From Streptomyces sp. DvalAA-43 (GTDB lineage: Bacteria > Actinomycetota > Actinomycetes > Streptomycetales > Streptomycetaceae): a DNA stretch of 64,000 nt. The stretch is from positions 124,001 through 188,000 of the forward strand of contig NZ_FMBW01000033.1 in assembly GCF_900091725.1 (NCBI RefSeq), written 5' to 3'. Of this stretch, positions 1 to 8,532 are shown piece after piece; position 1 is the first letter of the stretch; each line of letters begins with the position of its first letter. Position numbers and translations under genes: made by a program. The notes beneath the pieces were generated by a model that worked only from the letters and a program-made list of their open reading frames with translations, did not search any database and was not told the origin of the DNA.

Positions 1-1
1 G

Positions 2-232
2 GCGCTCGGGGCGCTCGGCGACTGGGCGTTCGGGGCGTTCGCCGGGGACGGGCTGACGCGGCTGGAGCTGATGCACCAAGTGGACAACAAGGCGTCGTGC
101 CGGGTCGCGGAGAAGAGCGGATACGGCTTCGCGGAGGTGCTTCCGGCGCGGCCGCCGTGGCCGCGCGACGGGCACCGGCACGTGCGTCTGTGTGCCGGTG
201 GGACACGGCGTACGGGGAAGGTTCTTCCGTAG
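2..232 (+). CDS. GNAT (RimJ/RimL-type) acetyltransferase, C-terminal fragment
   Basis: The reading frame is open from base 2 to the TAG at 230-232, giving the last 76 residues of a protein whose start lies outside the window. The visible stretch LELMHQVDNKASCRVAEKSGY is the typical C-terminal acetyl-CoA acetyltransferase signature (Asn, then Ala-Ser-x-Arg-Val-Ala-x-x-x-Gly-Tyr/Phe) of RimJ/RimL-like enzymes that modify N-termini or small amines. The tail after HRHVRL is rich in Arg, Gly and Thr and may be a lineage-specific extension. Substrate is unknown. The family call is firm and the exact function is not. Confidence 0.75.
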   Translation, partial: ALGALGDWAFGAFAGDGLTRLELMHQVDNKASCRVAEKSGYGFAEVLPARPPWPRDGHRHVRLCAGGTRRTGKVLP

Positions 233-303
233 GTACCCGGGAATGTCCTCCCATGCGTACCGGGAACGTCCTCCCGTAGGCACCGGGAATGTCCTCCCGC
301 AGC
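215..303. repeat. 23-bp tandem repeat just after the acetyltransferase stop
   Basis: A 15-bp core, CGGGAAYGTCCTCCC, occurs at 238, 261 and 284 with an exact 23-bp period. A fourth, more diverged unit begins near 215 and overlaps the last codons and stop of the upstream gene. The units fill most of the spacer to the convergent acetyltransferase. The core is not self-complementary enough to form a classical terminator, so its role is unclear; replication slippage is the simplest origin. Confidence 0.7.
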
Positions 304-328
304 CGTCCGTCTCCGGCCGCCCGGTGGC

Positions 329-892
329 TCAGCCCGTCGGCGGGCCGTCGTGCAGGATCCGCTGGAACAGGCGGTGGTCGCGCCATTCGCCGTTGATGTG
401 GAGATAGCGCGGGGCCATTCCGAACTGCTCGAAGCCGCACTTGGCGAGCACCCGCTGGGAGGCGGCGTTGTCGACCACGGTCCCGGCCTCGACCCGGTGC
501 AGCCGCAGCCCGTCCCTGGCCACCTCGCAGATCCGTCGCACGGCGGCCGTGGCCAGACCGCGGCCCGCGTACTCGACATCGGTCCAGTACCCGAGCGTGC
601 CGCTGCGGAACGGCCCGAGCGCGATGCCGTTCAGGTTGAACCCGCCGATCGCACGGTCCGCCTCGTCGGCGAGCACCCAGGCCATGCACCGCCCGGCGTC
701 CCGGTCGGCGAGCAGCCCGGCCAGCCGCTCGCGCTGCCCCTGCTCGGTGTAGAAGGAGTCGGGCCGCACGGGCTCCCAGGGCTGCATGTACGCGCGGCTG
801 CGGGTCAGCGAGTCGGCGAGGGAGGCGGCGTCGGCCGGGGTGACGGGACGGAGTCGTACCTCCGCGTCGAGCCGGTGGATGTCATGGATCAT
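329..892 (-). CDS. GNAT family N-acetyltransferase (RimJ/RimL-like)
   Basis: The product has 187 residues, the normal size for a complete RimJ/RimL-type protein. It starts RLRPVTPADAASLADSL, contains the conserved tryptophan patch YMQPWEP near residue 36, the acetyl-CoA loop GYWTDVEYAGRGLATAAVRR at about 101-120, and the NAASQRVLAKCGFE C-terminal signature. It should transfer acetyl from acetyl-CoA to an amine, but the acceptor cannot be read from sequence. It converges on the truncated acetyltransferase at the window start, which is a member of the same family, so the two may be an old duplication. Confidence 0.85.
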   Translation of the reverse strand: MIHDIHRLDAEVRLRPVTPADAASLADSLTRSRAYMQPWEPVRPDSFYTEQGQRERLAGLLADRDAGRCMAWVLADEADRAIGGFNLNGIALGPFRSGTLGYWTDVEYAGRGLATAAVRRICEVARDGLRLHRVEAGTVVDNAASQRVLAKCGFEQFGMAPRYLHINGEWRDHRLFQRILHDGPPTG

Positions 893-970
893 CCCGGCAC
901 GCTATCCCGGTGCGGTCCTCCGGCCCACGGCTGCCCCCGCCCCCGTCCCACGCCCGGACCCCGCCCCTCA

Positions 971-1348
971 CTACGCCGCGTGGTGCCGCTCCGCCAGGGC
1001 CGCCAGCCGGTCGAAGGTGCGGATCAGCTCGGCGCGTCTGTCCTCCTTGTATTCCTGCTTGGGTTCCAGACCGTCGATGGTCCGCTCCCACACGTCCATG
1101 AACGTCTTCTTCCAGCCCTCGACCACCGCCGGCTCCGGCATGGTCACGCCGACATGGCCCTGCTCCGCTATCAGGGCCAGCAGCTCGATGTTGCAGGGCA
1201 CGGCGACGCCGTCGTATTCGTCGGGCTCCAGGACGACCGGGTCGCCGCCCATCGCCTCCTCGATCTCCGAGAGAAGCCGCCCGGTGATGCCCGACAGATG
1301 GTCCGCGGCCGTGTCACTGTCGAAATTCCCGCTGCCCCAGGTACCCAC
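971..1348 (-). CDS. DUF4259 domain protein
   Basis: The 125-residue product starts at GTG with MGTWGSGNFDSDTAADHL, which is the hallmark opening of the DUF4259 family (G-x-W-G-x-G-x-F-x-x-D-x-A-x-D), and has the EPDEYDGVAVPCNIELLALI segment expected in the middle. The family is common in actinobacteria and has no established biochemical function. There is no signal peptide or membrane segment, so it is predicted to be cytosolic. It is a single gene between an acetyltransferase and the hemD-like gene, all on the same strand but with gaps too large to claim an operon. Confidence 0.8.
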   Translation of the reverse strand: MGTWGSGNFDSDTAADHLSGITGRLLSEIEEAMGGDPVVLEPDEYDGVAVPCNIELLALIAEQGHVGVTMPEPAVVEGWKKTFMDVWERTIDGLEPKQEYKEDRRAELIRTFDRLAALAERHHAA

Positions 1349-1434
1349 GGGGCCCCCTTCCGCTGGTCCTCCCCTGCCTCCCCCGTTCTACCAAGAGGCA
1401 CTGACAACGGGCACGGAGAGAAGACGGAACAAGA

Positions 1435-1500
1435 GTCGGAACCGGAGACGGGACCGGTGGCCGGACCGACGGCGGGACCGGCAACCGGCCCGGCAGCGGA
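1435..1500. repeat. Short imperfect GGGACCGG-type repeats in the hemD-like/DUF4259 spacer
   Basis: The spacer downstream of the hemD-like gene is made of imperfect repeats of about 12 bases built on GGGACCGG and GGCCGGACCG. The pattern looks like slippage-generated low-complexity DNA. No perfect hairpin followed by a T tract is present, so I do not call it a terminator. Confidence 0.45.
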
Positions 1501-1501
1501 C

Positions 1502-2644
1502 TCATCGGCCCCCGCCGTCCTCCGCCGGGTCCAGCGCCAGCCGGTAGCCGCGTTTGACGACCGTCTGGATGAGCCGGGGCTCACCCAGCGCCGTACGGAG
1601 CCGTGCGACGGCCGTCTCCACCGCGTGCTCGTCGGTACCGCCGCCGGGCAGTGCGCGCAGCAGGTCGGCGCGGGCCACCACCCAGCCCGGCCGACGGGCC
1701 AGGGTGTGCAGCAGCGCCATTCCGGCGGGCGCCACCGGGCGCGGCTCGCCGTCCACGATCACGGCGTGCCCCCGGATCTCGACCCGGTGTCCGGCGACCG
1801 GCAACGCGGGTGCCCTGGCCGGAAGTTCCTGGCACAGGAGCTGGACGAGCGGGGCGAGCCGGAAGCGTTCCGGCTGGATCGTGCCGATGCCGCGGGCCCG
1901 CAGCGGCGCGGCGGTGACCGGTCCGACGCAGGCCACGAGGACGTCGTCGCGCAGCGCGCTCAGGAGTTCCGGGAGCAGCCCGCGCTTCTCGCCCCGGCCG
2001 AGCAGCGAGGCGGCGGCCGGGGCGCTGGTGAAGGTGAGCGCGTCCAGGCCGCGGGCGAGGGTGATGTCGAGCAGCCGGTCGAGCGGGGCGATGTCCTCGG
2101 GGTCCGTCCAGCGGTAGACGGGTACGGGGAGGACCTCGGCGCCCGCGTCGCGCAGCGACTCGATGAAGCCGGGGAGCGGTTCGCCGTGCAGCTGGAGGGC
2201 GATCCGGCGGCCCGCCACGCCCTCCGCCAGGAGCCGGTCCCCCACCTCGGCCAGGGACTCGGAGGCGGGCGACCACGTCTCGGTCAGCCCGGCGGCCCGG
2301 ACGGCGCCCTTGACCTTGGGGCCGCGGGCCAGCAGTTCGGCGCCGCGCAGGGCCGCCAGCAGACGGTCGCCGAGGCCCCAGTCCGCGGCGGCCTCGGTCC
2401 AGCCGCGGAAGCCGACCGCGGTGGTGGCGATGACCACGTCGGGGGCGGATTCGACGATCTGCCGGGTGACGGCGCGGAGTTCGCCGTCGTCGGCGAGCGG
2501 CACGGTCCGCAGGGCGGGCGCGTGCAGGACCGTGGCGCCCCGTCGTTCCAGCAGCGCGCCGAACTCCTCCGCGCGCCGTGCGGCGGTGACCCCGACGGTG
2601 AAGCCCGCGAGGGGCCCGCGCTGTTGCTGTTCGTCCTCGTGCAT
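1502..2644 (-). CDS. hemD: Uroporphyrinogen-III synthase fused to an OmpR-type winged-helix domain
   Basis: Residues ~12-265 match the HemD fold: GFTVGVTAARRAEEF at the start, FRGW near 79, the LQLHGEPL segment at ~146, and TFTSAPAAASLL near 205. HemD cyclises hydroxymethylbilane to uroporphyrinogen III, the last common step before siroheme, cobalamin and heme branches. Residues ~280-375 form a trans_reg_C winged helix (VVARADLLRALPGGG, AVETAVARLRTALG, IQTVVKRGYRL). The fusion is known in actinobacteria. Length 380 against ~250 for plain HemD fits two domains. A canonical stand-alone hemD may exist elsewhere, so this copy may be mainly regulatory. Confidence 0.85.
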   Translation of the reverse strand: MHEDEQQQRGPLAGFTVGVTAARRAEEFGALLERRGATVLHAPALRTVPLADDGELRAVTRQIVESAPDVVIATTAVGFRGWTEAAADWGLGDRLLAALRGAELLARGPKVKGAVRAAGLTETWSPASESLAEVGDRLLAEGVAGRRIALQLHGEPLPGFIESLRDAGAEVLPVPVYRWTDPEDIAPLDRLLDITLARGLDALTFTSAPAAASLLGRGEKRGLLPELLSALRDDVLVACVGPVTAAPLRARGIGTIQPERFRLAPLVQLLCQELPARAPALPVAGHRVEIRGHAVIVDGEPRPVAPAGMALLHTLARRPGWVVARADLLRALPGGGTDEHAVETAVARLRTALGEPRLIQTVVKRGYRLALDPAEDGGGR

Positions 2645-2929
2645 GTGGTTTCCCGGCTCTCGTCCCGCTGCTGCCCGATGATGCCGAGGGGCGAGCCTGC
2701 CAAGGATGCGTGACAGGGCTGGTTCACCCGCATTTCCCGCCCGTTACGGCACATGACATCGGGCGGTCATGATTCTGCCCCGGCACCGCTGAGCAGCGGC
2801 TTCCGGGGGCACGGACGCGGCGGAACCCGTTCCGGCGAGAAGGTATACGCACGGTTGACGCCCGCCCACTGCCCGGCCCACGACCGGCAGGGGTGACGGC
2901 GCCCGCCCCAAGACCACCACCGGCACTGC

Positions 2930-3940
2930 TCAGCCGGACCCCAGCATCAGCGACGCGTCGGGACCGGGAAGCCAGCTGCCCTCGGGGCGCACCATCCAGC
3001 CCTCCTCGGAACCCAGCAGGGCCGCGGCTTCGCGCAGGGCATCGAGGCCGGGGTGGCGCAGCCCCTTGCGCCAGACCAGCAGCAGCGGCGAGAGCGGCAC
3101 GGGCCGGACCAGCGGACGCACCACGGTGCCCGGTATCGGAGGGAAGTCGACGACGGCCAGCACCGGGTTCCGGGACTTGGCCATGACCCGCTGGAATTCG
3201 GCCACGCCGATGGCGAGCGGCATGGGCGGCGCGAGTGCGACGCCCCATTCGGCGAAGAGCAGCCGGGCGAAGTCCGTCCATTCCGTGGTGCGCGGGTTCC
3301 CGGCGCCCGCGTAGACGGTCTCACCGGCCAGGTCGCCGAGCGCCACGGCCTCGCGCGCGGCGAGCGGGTGCTCGTCGGGGAGCAGCACGGCCATCGGCTC
3401 GTACCGCACCGGCTGTGTGCCCAGCCGTGCCCGCACCGCGGGGTCGAGTCCGGCGGCGCGACCGAAGGAGACATCGAGCCGCCCGGCGAGGATCTCCTCG
3501 GCGGCCCAGGTCAGGCCGCTCTCGAAGCGCGCCATGAGCTCGCACGCCGGGGCCAGTTCCCGGGCGCGGGCGAGCACCCGGGCGGCGGTCATGCCGTCGG
3601 TGTTGAGGTCGACGAAGAGCGGCCGGGCCGCGGGGTCGTCGAAGGCCTCGGCCAGCTCGGCGTGCGCGTCCAGCACCCGTCGCGCGTACGGCAGGAGCCT
3701 CTCGCCATCGGCGGTGAGGGCGACCTGCCGGGTGGTCCGTACGAACAGCTCGGCGCCCAGCTCGCGCTCCAGCCTGCGGATGTCGCGGCTCAGCGCCTGC
3801 TGGGCGAGGTAGAGCCGGGCGGCGGCACGAGTGAAGTGAAGTTCCTCGGCCACCGCGACGAAGGCGTGGAGCAGCCGGGGGTCGGTGTGGGTGCGGACGG
3901 TACGCGTCGGGGTGCCCGGATCGGCGGCGGAGGAGGCCAC
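2930..3940 (-). CDS. LysR-family transcriptional regulator
   Basis: The 336-residue protein begins at GTG. Its N-terminal helix-turn-helix, LLHAFVAVAEELHFTRAAARLYLAQQALSRDIRRLE at about 23-58, is classical LysR, followed by an effector-binding domain of the periplasmic-binding-protein type. It is divergent from an MFS transporter with an 82-bp gap, so it probably controls that transporter and itself from the shared region, with the transported compound or a relative as likely inducer. The ligand cannot be predicted. Confidence 0.9.
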   Translation of the reverse strand: MASSAADPGTPTRTVRTHTDPRLLHAFVAVAEELHFTRAAARLYLAQQALSRDIRRLERELGAELFVRTTRQVALTADGERLLPYARRVLDAHAELAEAFDDPAARPLFVDLNTDGMTAARVLARARELAPACELMARFESGLTWAAEEILAGRLDVSFGRAAGLDPAVRARLGTQPVRYEPMAVLLPDEHPLAAREAVALGDLAGETVYAGAGNPRTTEWTDFARLLFAEWGVALAPPMPLAIGVAEFQRVMAKSRNPVLAVVDFPPIPGTVVRPLVRPVPLSPLLLVWRKGLRHPGLDALREAAALLGSEEGWMVRPEGSWLPGPDASLMLGSG

Positions 3941-4022
3941 ACCAGAATTTACAACACAGATGCGTCAATCGGCGCGGAGAAGGTGTTGGACCCCGGGGAC
4001 CGCACGCCCCGAGGCTTGATCC

Positions 4023-5282
4023 ATGCCGTACGAGAGAAAGCCCGCCACCACTCCCCTGCTCACCGTCTCCGGTGACCTGCTGGTCATCGCCGCCCGCACC
4101 GCCCCCGCCCGGCGGGCGTCCACCAACCCGTACCGCAGGCTGCTCGCCACCCCGGGCGCCCGCGCCTTCACCGCGGGCAATCTCATCGCCCGGCTGCCCA
4201 GCGGGATGTTCAGCGTCAGCGCGGTCATCATGATCGCCGGGACGCGCGGCTCGTACGCCCTGGCCGGGGCGGTCACCGCCACCGGCCTCGCCGCCACGGC
4301 GCTGGTCGCCCCCTGGACGGCCCGGCTCGTCGACCGGTACGGGCAGGCGCGGGTCGCGGTGCCCGCCACCGCGATCGCCGTGCTCGGCTCGCTGGCCCTG
4401 CTGCTCTGCGTGCACTACGACGCCCCGGCCTGGACCCTCTTCGCCTCCTACGCCGCGACCGCCACCACCCCCAACACCGGCGGGATGTCCCGGGCCCGCT
4501 GGGCCCATCTGCACCGGGGCGACCCGGCCGCCCTGCACACCGCGAACTCCTTCGAACAGGCCGCGGACGAACTCTGCTTCATGCTCGGCCCGGCCCTCGC
4601 CGCACTGCTGTGCTCGGTGCTCTTCCCCGAGGCCGGAACACTCGTCGCGGCGACCCTGCTGATGACCGGCGTACTGCTCTTCGCCGCCCAGCGCGCCACC
4701 GAACCGCCGGTGGCGCCCCGCACCCACGCGGGCTCCCCGCTCCGCACCCGGGGCATGCCGGCGCTGCTCACCGCCTTCCTCGCCACCGGCGCGGTCTTCG
4801 GCTCGATGGAGGTCGTCACGATCGCCCACGCCGGGGGCGCGATCCTGGCGCTCCAGGCGGCCGGATCATGCGTGGCGGGCCTGCTGTACGGCTCACTGCG
4901 CCCGGCCACCGACATCCGGCGCCGACTGCTGCTCTGCCTGGCCGGAATGACCGCCCTGATGTCCCTGCCCCTGCTCGCCGCCGCCTCGACCCCGTCCCTG
5001 CTCGCCCTCGCCGCCGCACTCCTCCTGGCCGGCGCGGCGACCGCCCCGACCATGGTCACCGGGATGACCCTGGTACAACGCCTCACCCCGCAGGGCCAGT
5101 TGAACGAGGGCATGACACTGGCCGTGACCGCACTCCTGGGCGGCATCGCCGCAGGCTCGGCGACCGGAGGCTGGCTGGTGGAACACACAGGACAGGTGAC
5201 GGGGTACGCCGCACCGGTCTGCGCTGCGGCCCTGGCCCTGACCGCCGCGGCGGCCGGCGTCCGGGCGCCTCGGAGCCGGTGA
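4023..5282 (+). CDS. MFS transporter
   Basis: The product has 419 residues with about 12 hydrophobic segments and the MFS loop 2-3 motif at DRYGQARVAV (about residues 102-111). The chosen ATG at 4023 has GAGG eight bases upstream. It contains ANSFEQAADELCFMLGPALAALL, seen in many Streptomyces drug-export-like MFS proteins. It is probably a proton-coupled exporter in the membrane. The divergent LysR gene is the likely regulator. Substrate is unknown. Confidence 0.85.
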   Translation: MPYERKPATTPLLTVSGDLLVIAARTAPARRASTNPYRRLLATPGARAFTAGNLIARLPSGMFSVSAVIMIAGTRGSYALAGAVTATGLAATALVAPWTARLVDRYGQARVAVPATAIAVLGSLALLLCVHYDAPAWTLFASYAATATTPNTGGMSRARWAHLHRGDPAALHTANSFEQAADELCFMLGPALAALLCSVLFPEAGTLVAATLLMTGVLLFAAQRATEPPVAPRTHAGSPLRTRGMPALLTAFLATGAVFGSMEVVTIAHAGGAILALQAAGSCVAGLLYGSLRPATDIRRRLLLCLAGMTALMSLPLLAAASTPSLLALAAALLLAGAATAPTMVTGMTLVQRLTPQGQLNEGMTLAVTALLGGIAAGSATGGWLVEHTGQVTGYAAPVCAAALALTAAAAGVRAPRSR

Positions 5283-5296
5283 CCGGCACACGAAAA

Positions 5297-5327
5297 AGGA
5301 CCCCGTCGCCGGTGGCGACGGGGTCCT
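5297..5327 (-). terminator. Intrinsic terminator of ssrA (also stops the MFS gene)
   Basis: A perfect 14-bp stem (AGGACCCCGTCGCC with its complement) closes a three-base loop. On the minus strand it is followed directly by TTTTTCG, so it fits a rho-independent terminator for tmRNA, 18 bases beyond the mature 3' end. It also lies 14 bases after the convergent MFS stop codon. Confidence 0.9.
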
Positions 5328-5344
5328 CGTTCACATGGGAATTG

Positions 5345-5711
5345 TGGAGATGGCGGGAATCGAACCCGCGTCCAACGGTGCAGAATCAGGGCTTCTCCGT
5401 GTGCAGTTCGCTGCGATTTTCTCGGCCCCGGAGATCACGCGAACAAGTCTCCGACGGGCTCAGTCACTGTTTGATTTCCTTCCAGGCCCCGTGACCGGGT
5501 CTAGAAGTTTAGATCCCTTGATGATGCCAGGATCCGGGTCGGGATCACCCCCGGGCTGACACTTCGCAAGTCGCTACTTAGGCAGCGAGGGCGAAGGAAT
5601 CGCGCTTGGTGTTGGCGATTATTGGTTGCGACATATGGTTTACGAGATCATTGCCGCTTCCTCGACACGCTTCCCCTGCTTCGACATCCGCTGTCGAAAC
5701 CGATCATCCCC
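5345..5711 (-). ncRNA. ssrA: Transfer-messenger RNA (tmRNA)
   Basis: tmRNA enters stalled ribosomes with SmpB, acts first as alanyl-tRNA and then as template for a degradation tag. The 5' end GGGGATG (5705-5711) pairs with CATCTCC (5346-5352) as the acceptor stem, with one G-U pair, and a T-arm with GGTTCGATTCC is present at the 3' end. The discriminator is A at 5345; CCA is not encoded and must be added. The tag frame runs on the minus strand from 5616 to 5578 and reads ANTKRDSFALAA then TAA, ending in the usual ALAA degron. smpB lies just upstream on the same strand. Confidence 0.95.
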
Positions 5712-5801
5712 ATGTTTTGTTTTCAATGCGCGCACCTGCGGTGAGGTGCAGTGCCATCGTACGTGACCAACGCGCGACGATGCCAGCCTATTCCTGCCGA
5801 C

Positions 5802-5818
5802 GCCCGGCGACGCCGGGC
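5802..5818 (-). terminator. Hairpin just after smpB
   Basis: GCCCGGCG and its complement flank a single base, 11 bases downstream of the smpB stop. There is no T tract. It may slow transcription between smpB and ssrA or mark a processing point; a second small inverted repeat (GCACCT/AGGTGC) lies at 5732-5749 between this hairpin and the tmRNA 5' end. Confidence 0.35.
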
Positions 5819-5829
5819 CGGGCACGGTC

Positions 5830-6318
5830 CTACGCGCTCCGCTGGCGCCTGCGCGCCGCCGAGATCGCGCGGTTGGTCTCCCTCGTGTCCTGCTTCTCGC
5901 GGAGGGTCTGGCGCTTGTCGTACTCCTTCTTGCCCTTGGCGAGCGCGATCTCGACCTTGACCCGGCCGTCCTTGAAGTACAGCGCGAGCGGCACGATCGT
6001 GTGGCCCGTCTCGCCCGACTTCGACTCCAGCTTGTCGATCTCGGCCCGGTGCATCAGCAGCTTCCGCTTCCGCTTGGCCGAGTGGTTGGTCCAGGTCCCC
6101 TGCACGTACTCGGGCACATGGATGTTGTGCAGCCAGGCCTCGCCGCCGTCGATCTGGACGAAGCCGTCCACCAGGGAGGCCCGGCCCAGCCGCAGCGACT
6201 TGACCTCGGTGCCCATGAGCACGAGGCCGCACTCGTAGGTGTCCAGGATGTGGTAGTCGTGCCGCGCCTTCTTGTTCTGCGCGATGAGCTTGCGCCCTGT
6301 GTCCTTTTCCTTAGCCAT
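5830..6318 (-). CDS. smpB: SsrA-binding protein SmpB
   Basis: The 162-residue product is full length. It shows the SmpB core: [34 protein letters not shown], the [20 protein letters not shown] segment, and the basic C-terminal tail [15 protein letters not shown] that reaches into the empty mRNA channel. SmpB binds the tRNA-like part of tmRNA and delivers it to stalled ribosomes. It is 18 bp downstream of the S41 protease gene and about 120 bp upstream of ssrA, on the same strand, so both rescue partners are made from one place. Confidence 0.97.
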   Translation of the reverse strand: MAKEKDTGRKLIAQNKKARHDYHILDTYECGLVLMGTEVKSLRLGRASLVDGFVQIDGGEAWLHNIHVPEYVQGTWTNHSAKRKRKLLMHRAEIDKLESKSGETGHTIVPLALYFKDGRVKVEIALAKGKKEYDKRQTLREKQDTRETNRAISAARRRQRSA

Positions 6319-6336
6319 AGTGCGGCCATTTTCGCA

Positions 6337-7524
6337 CTACGACCCACCCCCGAGGCCACTCAATACTGTCTCGGCCCGCTGCTCGGCCCGGGAGTCGACC
6401 GCGAGGTCCGGGGTGATGCCGCGTTCGTCGACGCTGCGCCCCGCCGGGGTGCGGTAGTGGCCGACGGTCAGCTCGGCCACCGCGCCGCCCGGGAGCTTGC
6501 TGGGCATCTGGACCGAACCCTTGCCGAAGGTCCGTGAGCCGACCGTGACGGCGCGGCCCCGGTCCTGGAGCGCGCCGGTGAGCAGCTCGGCGGCGCTCAT
6601 CGTGCCGCCGTCGACCAGGACGACGAGAGGGCGGCCGGTGTCGCCGCCCGGCTGCGCGTAGAGGGCGCGCTGCTCGCCGTGCACGTCGTACGTGGCGACC
6701 AGGCCGCCGTCCAGGAAGGCGGAGGCGGCGGTGACGGCCTCGGTGACCAGGCCGCCGGAGTTGCCGCGGAGGTCGAGGAGGACCCCGGCGTCCGACGGCG
6801 CGTCCCGGACCGCGTCCCGGACCTTGGCGCCCGAGCCCCTGGTGAACGAGTCGACCTCGATCAGTACGGCGGCGGCGGGGTCGGCACGGTCCGCGCCGAT
6901 CCGTCGCACGGTCACGGCCTCGGTGGTGAGCCTGGCCCGGCGCAGCGTCTCGGTGCGCAGACCGGCGCCGCGCTCGACCCCCAGCACGACGGTGGTGCCC
7001 GCGGCGGCCTCCGTGCGGTCGCCGCGCAGCAGGGCGACGACCTCGGCGACGGGGCGCCGGCCGACCCGGTGGCCGTCGACCGTGCGGATCCGGTCGCCCG
7101 GCTCGATGCCGGCCCGGTCGGCGGGGCCTCCGGGCTGCACCCGGGCCACCTCGACCTGCCCGTCTGCGGTGCGCTTCGCGGCCAGCCCGACACCGGTGTA
7201 CGAGCCGTCCAGGGCCTGCTCGAACTCCTCGTACTGCCGCTCGTCGTACACCGCGCCCCAGCGGTCCCCGCTGCGGCTGACGACCTCCTCGGCCGCCTCC
7301 TTGCCGGACTTGCCGTCGGCCACGGCGCGGGCCGCGGCGGCAGCCACCTCGTCGCGGTCGACGGTGGAGGCCACGGAACGGGTCGCGAGATCCTCGGACT
7401 TCGGGTTGCAGCGCGGCAGCGAACCGGTGGCCGCCGCGGTGGCCAGTACACCCGCGAAAACCAAGGTCAGGGCCGCCCCGCGGCGCACACCGCGGGGCCC
7501 GAGACGCTGCGTGGGGCCCGACAT
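6337..7524 (-). CDS. S41 (C-terminal processing) peptidase with PDZ domain
   Basis: With the ATG at 7524 the product has 395 residues; a longer frame upstream would run into ftsX and is rejected. An N-terminal hydrophobic segment (~15-34) suggests a signal peptide or anchor. A PDZ domain (~107-155, YTGVGLAAKR, GPADRAGIEPGDRI) precedes the protease core with LLDLRGNSGGL, catalytic Ser in GGTMSAAELL and the Lys in TFGKGSVQ. It should cleave C-termini of extracytoplasmic proteins. It sits between ftsEX and smpB, a conserved actinobacterial arrangement; a role in processing division or envelope proteins is an inference. Confidence 0.9.
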   Translation of the reverse strand: MSGPTQRLGPRGVRRGAALTLVFAGVLATAAATGSLPRCNPKSEDLATRSVASTVDRDEVAAAAARAVADGKSGKEAAEEVVSRSGDRWGAVYDERQYEEFEQALDGSYTGVGLAAKRTADGQVEVARVQPGGPADRAGIEPGDRIRTVDGHRVGRRPVAEVVALLRGDRTEAAAGTTVVLGVERGAGLRTETLRRARLTTEAVTVRRIGADRADPAAAVLIEVDSFTRGSGAKVRDAVRDAPSDAGVLLDLRGNSGGLVTEAVTAASAFLDGGLVATYDVHGEQRALYAQPGGDTGRPLVVLVDGGTMSAAELLTGALQDRGRAVTVGSRTFGKGSVQMPSKLPGGAVAELTVGHYRTPAGRSVDERGITPDLAVDSRAEQRAETVLSGLGGGS

Positions 7525-7544
7525 GGCGCCGAGTCTAGGACAAC

Positions 7545-7586
7545 GCCCCCTGGGCGCACGGCCGGTTGGCCGCGCGCCCAGGGGGC
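7545..7586 (-). terminator. Hairpin between ftsX and the S41 peptidase gene
   Basis: A perfect 13-bp stem, GCCCCCTGGGCGC with its complement, lies 5 bases after the ftsX stop and 20 bases before the S41 start codon. No clear T tract follows. It likely terminates or attenuates ftsEX transcription, which would make the protease gene partly independent. Confidence 0.7.
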
Positions 7587-7591
7587 GCATG

Positions 7592-8509
7592 TCACACCTT
7601 GAGGTACTTGCGGAGCGCGAAGAGCGCGGCAACGGCGGGCATCAGCAGGCCGATTGCAAGGACCAGGGGCAGCTTGGTGAGGACCGCGTCCCAGCCGATG
7701 AAGTCGATCAGATTCAGCTTGCTCTGGAGTTCCAGACCGCCGTCGATCAGGAAGTACCGGCCGGCCAGCAGCATCACGCAGGCCAGCACACCGCCGATGA
7801 GACCGGCGAACGCGGCCTCCATGATGAACGGCATCTGGATGTAGAAGCCGGAGGCGCCGACCAGCCGCATGATGCCCGTCTCGCGCCGTCGGCTGAACGC
7901 GGACACCCGGACGGTGTTCACGATCAGCATCAGCGCGATGACCAGCATCAGCGCCATCACGAAGAGGGCGGCCACGTTCATGCCGTTCATCAGCTGGAAG
8001 AGGTTGTCCAGGATGCTTCTCTGGTCCTGGACGGACTGCACCCCGTCCCGGCCGGCGAAGGCGGTGGCGACGACCTTGTACTTCTTCGGGTCGTGGAGCT
8101 TGACCCGGAACGACTCCTGCATCATGTCCGGCGTGATGTTGTTCGCCATGGGCGAGTCGCCGAACTGGTCCTGGTAGTGCTTGTACGCCTGGTCGGCCGA
8201 CTCGTAGGTGACCGTGTCGACGGCGTCCATCTTGCCGAGGTCGTCCTCGATCGACTTCTTCTGCTGCGCGGTGACGGCACCCTTGGCGCACTTGGGCGTC
8301 GAGGTCACATCGCTCTTGCTGCAGAGGAAGATCGAGACGTTGACCTTGTCGTACCAGTAGTCCTTCATCGTGCTGACCTGCTCGCGCATGAGCAGCGCGC
8401 CGCCGAACAGGGCGAGCGAGAGGGCTACGGAGACGACGACGGCGAAGGTCATCGTGAGGTTCCGACGGAGGCCGACGCCGATCTCCGACAGGACGAACTG
8501 GGCGCGCAT
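7592..8509 (-). CDS. ftsX: Cell division protein FtsX (ABC-like permease)
   Basis: The 305-residue protein has a membrane segment at ~20-42, a large extracytoplasmic loop with two cysteines (FLCSKS, TPKCAK) that may form a disulfide, and three further membrane segments in the C-terminal half, as expected for FtsX. With FtsE it converts ATP hydrolysis into activation of cell-wall hydrolases outside the membrane. It lies 23 bp downstream of ftsE and is probably co-transcribed with it. Confidence 0.96.
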   Translation of the reverse strand: MRAQFVLSEIGVGLRRNLTMTFAVVVSVALSLALFGGALLMREQVSTMKDYWYDKVNVSIFLCSKSDVTSTPKCAKGAVTAQQKKSIEDDLGKMDAVDTVTYESADQAYKHYQDQFGDSPMANNITPDMMQESFRVKLHDPKKYKVVATAFAGRDGVQSVQDQRSILDNLFQLMNGMNVAALFVMALMLVIALMLIVNTVRVSAFSRRRETGIMRLVGASGFYIQMPFIMEAAFAGLIGGVLACVMLLAGRYFLIDGGLELQSKLNLIDFIGWDAVLTKLPLVLAIGLLMPAVAALFALRKYLKV

Positions 8510-8532
8510 GGCGTCCTTTCAGTGCTCGGTGC

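Noticed and set aside
350..2713. A 787-residue open frame spanning three minus-strand genes
   Set aside because: It crosses the acetyltransferase, DUF4259 and hemD-like genes on the opposite strand and has no family features.
5640..5825. A 61-residue open frame within tmRNA
   Set aside because: It overlaps the tmRNA 5' region and tag entry and has no coding signature.
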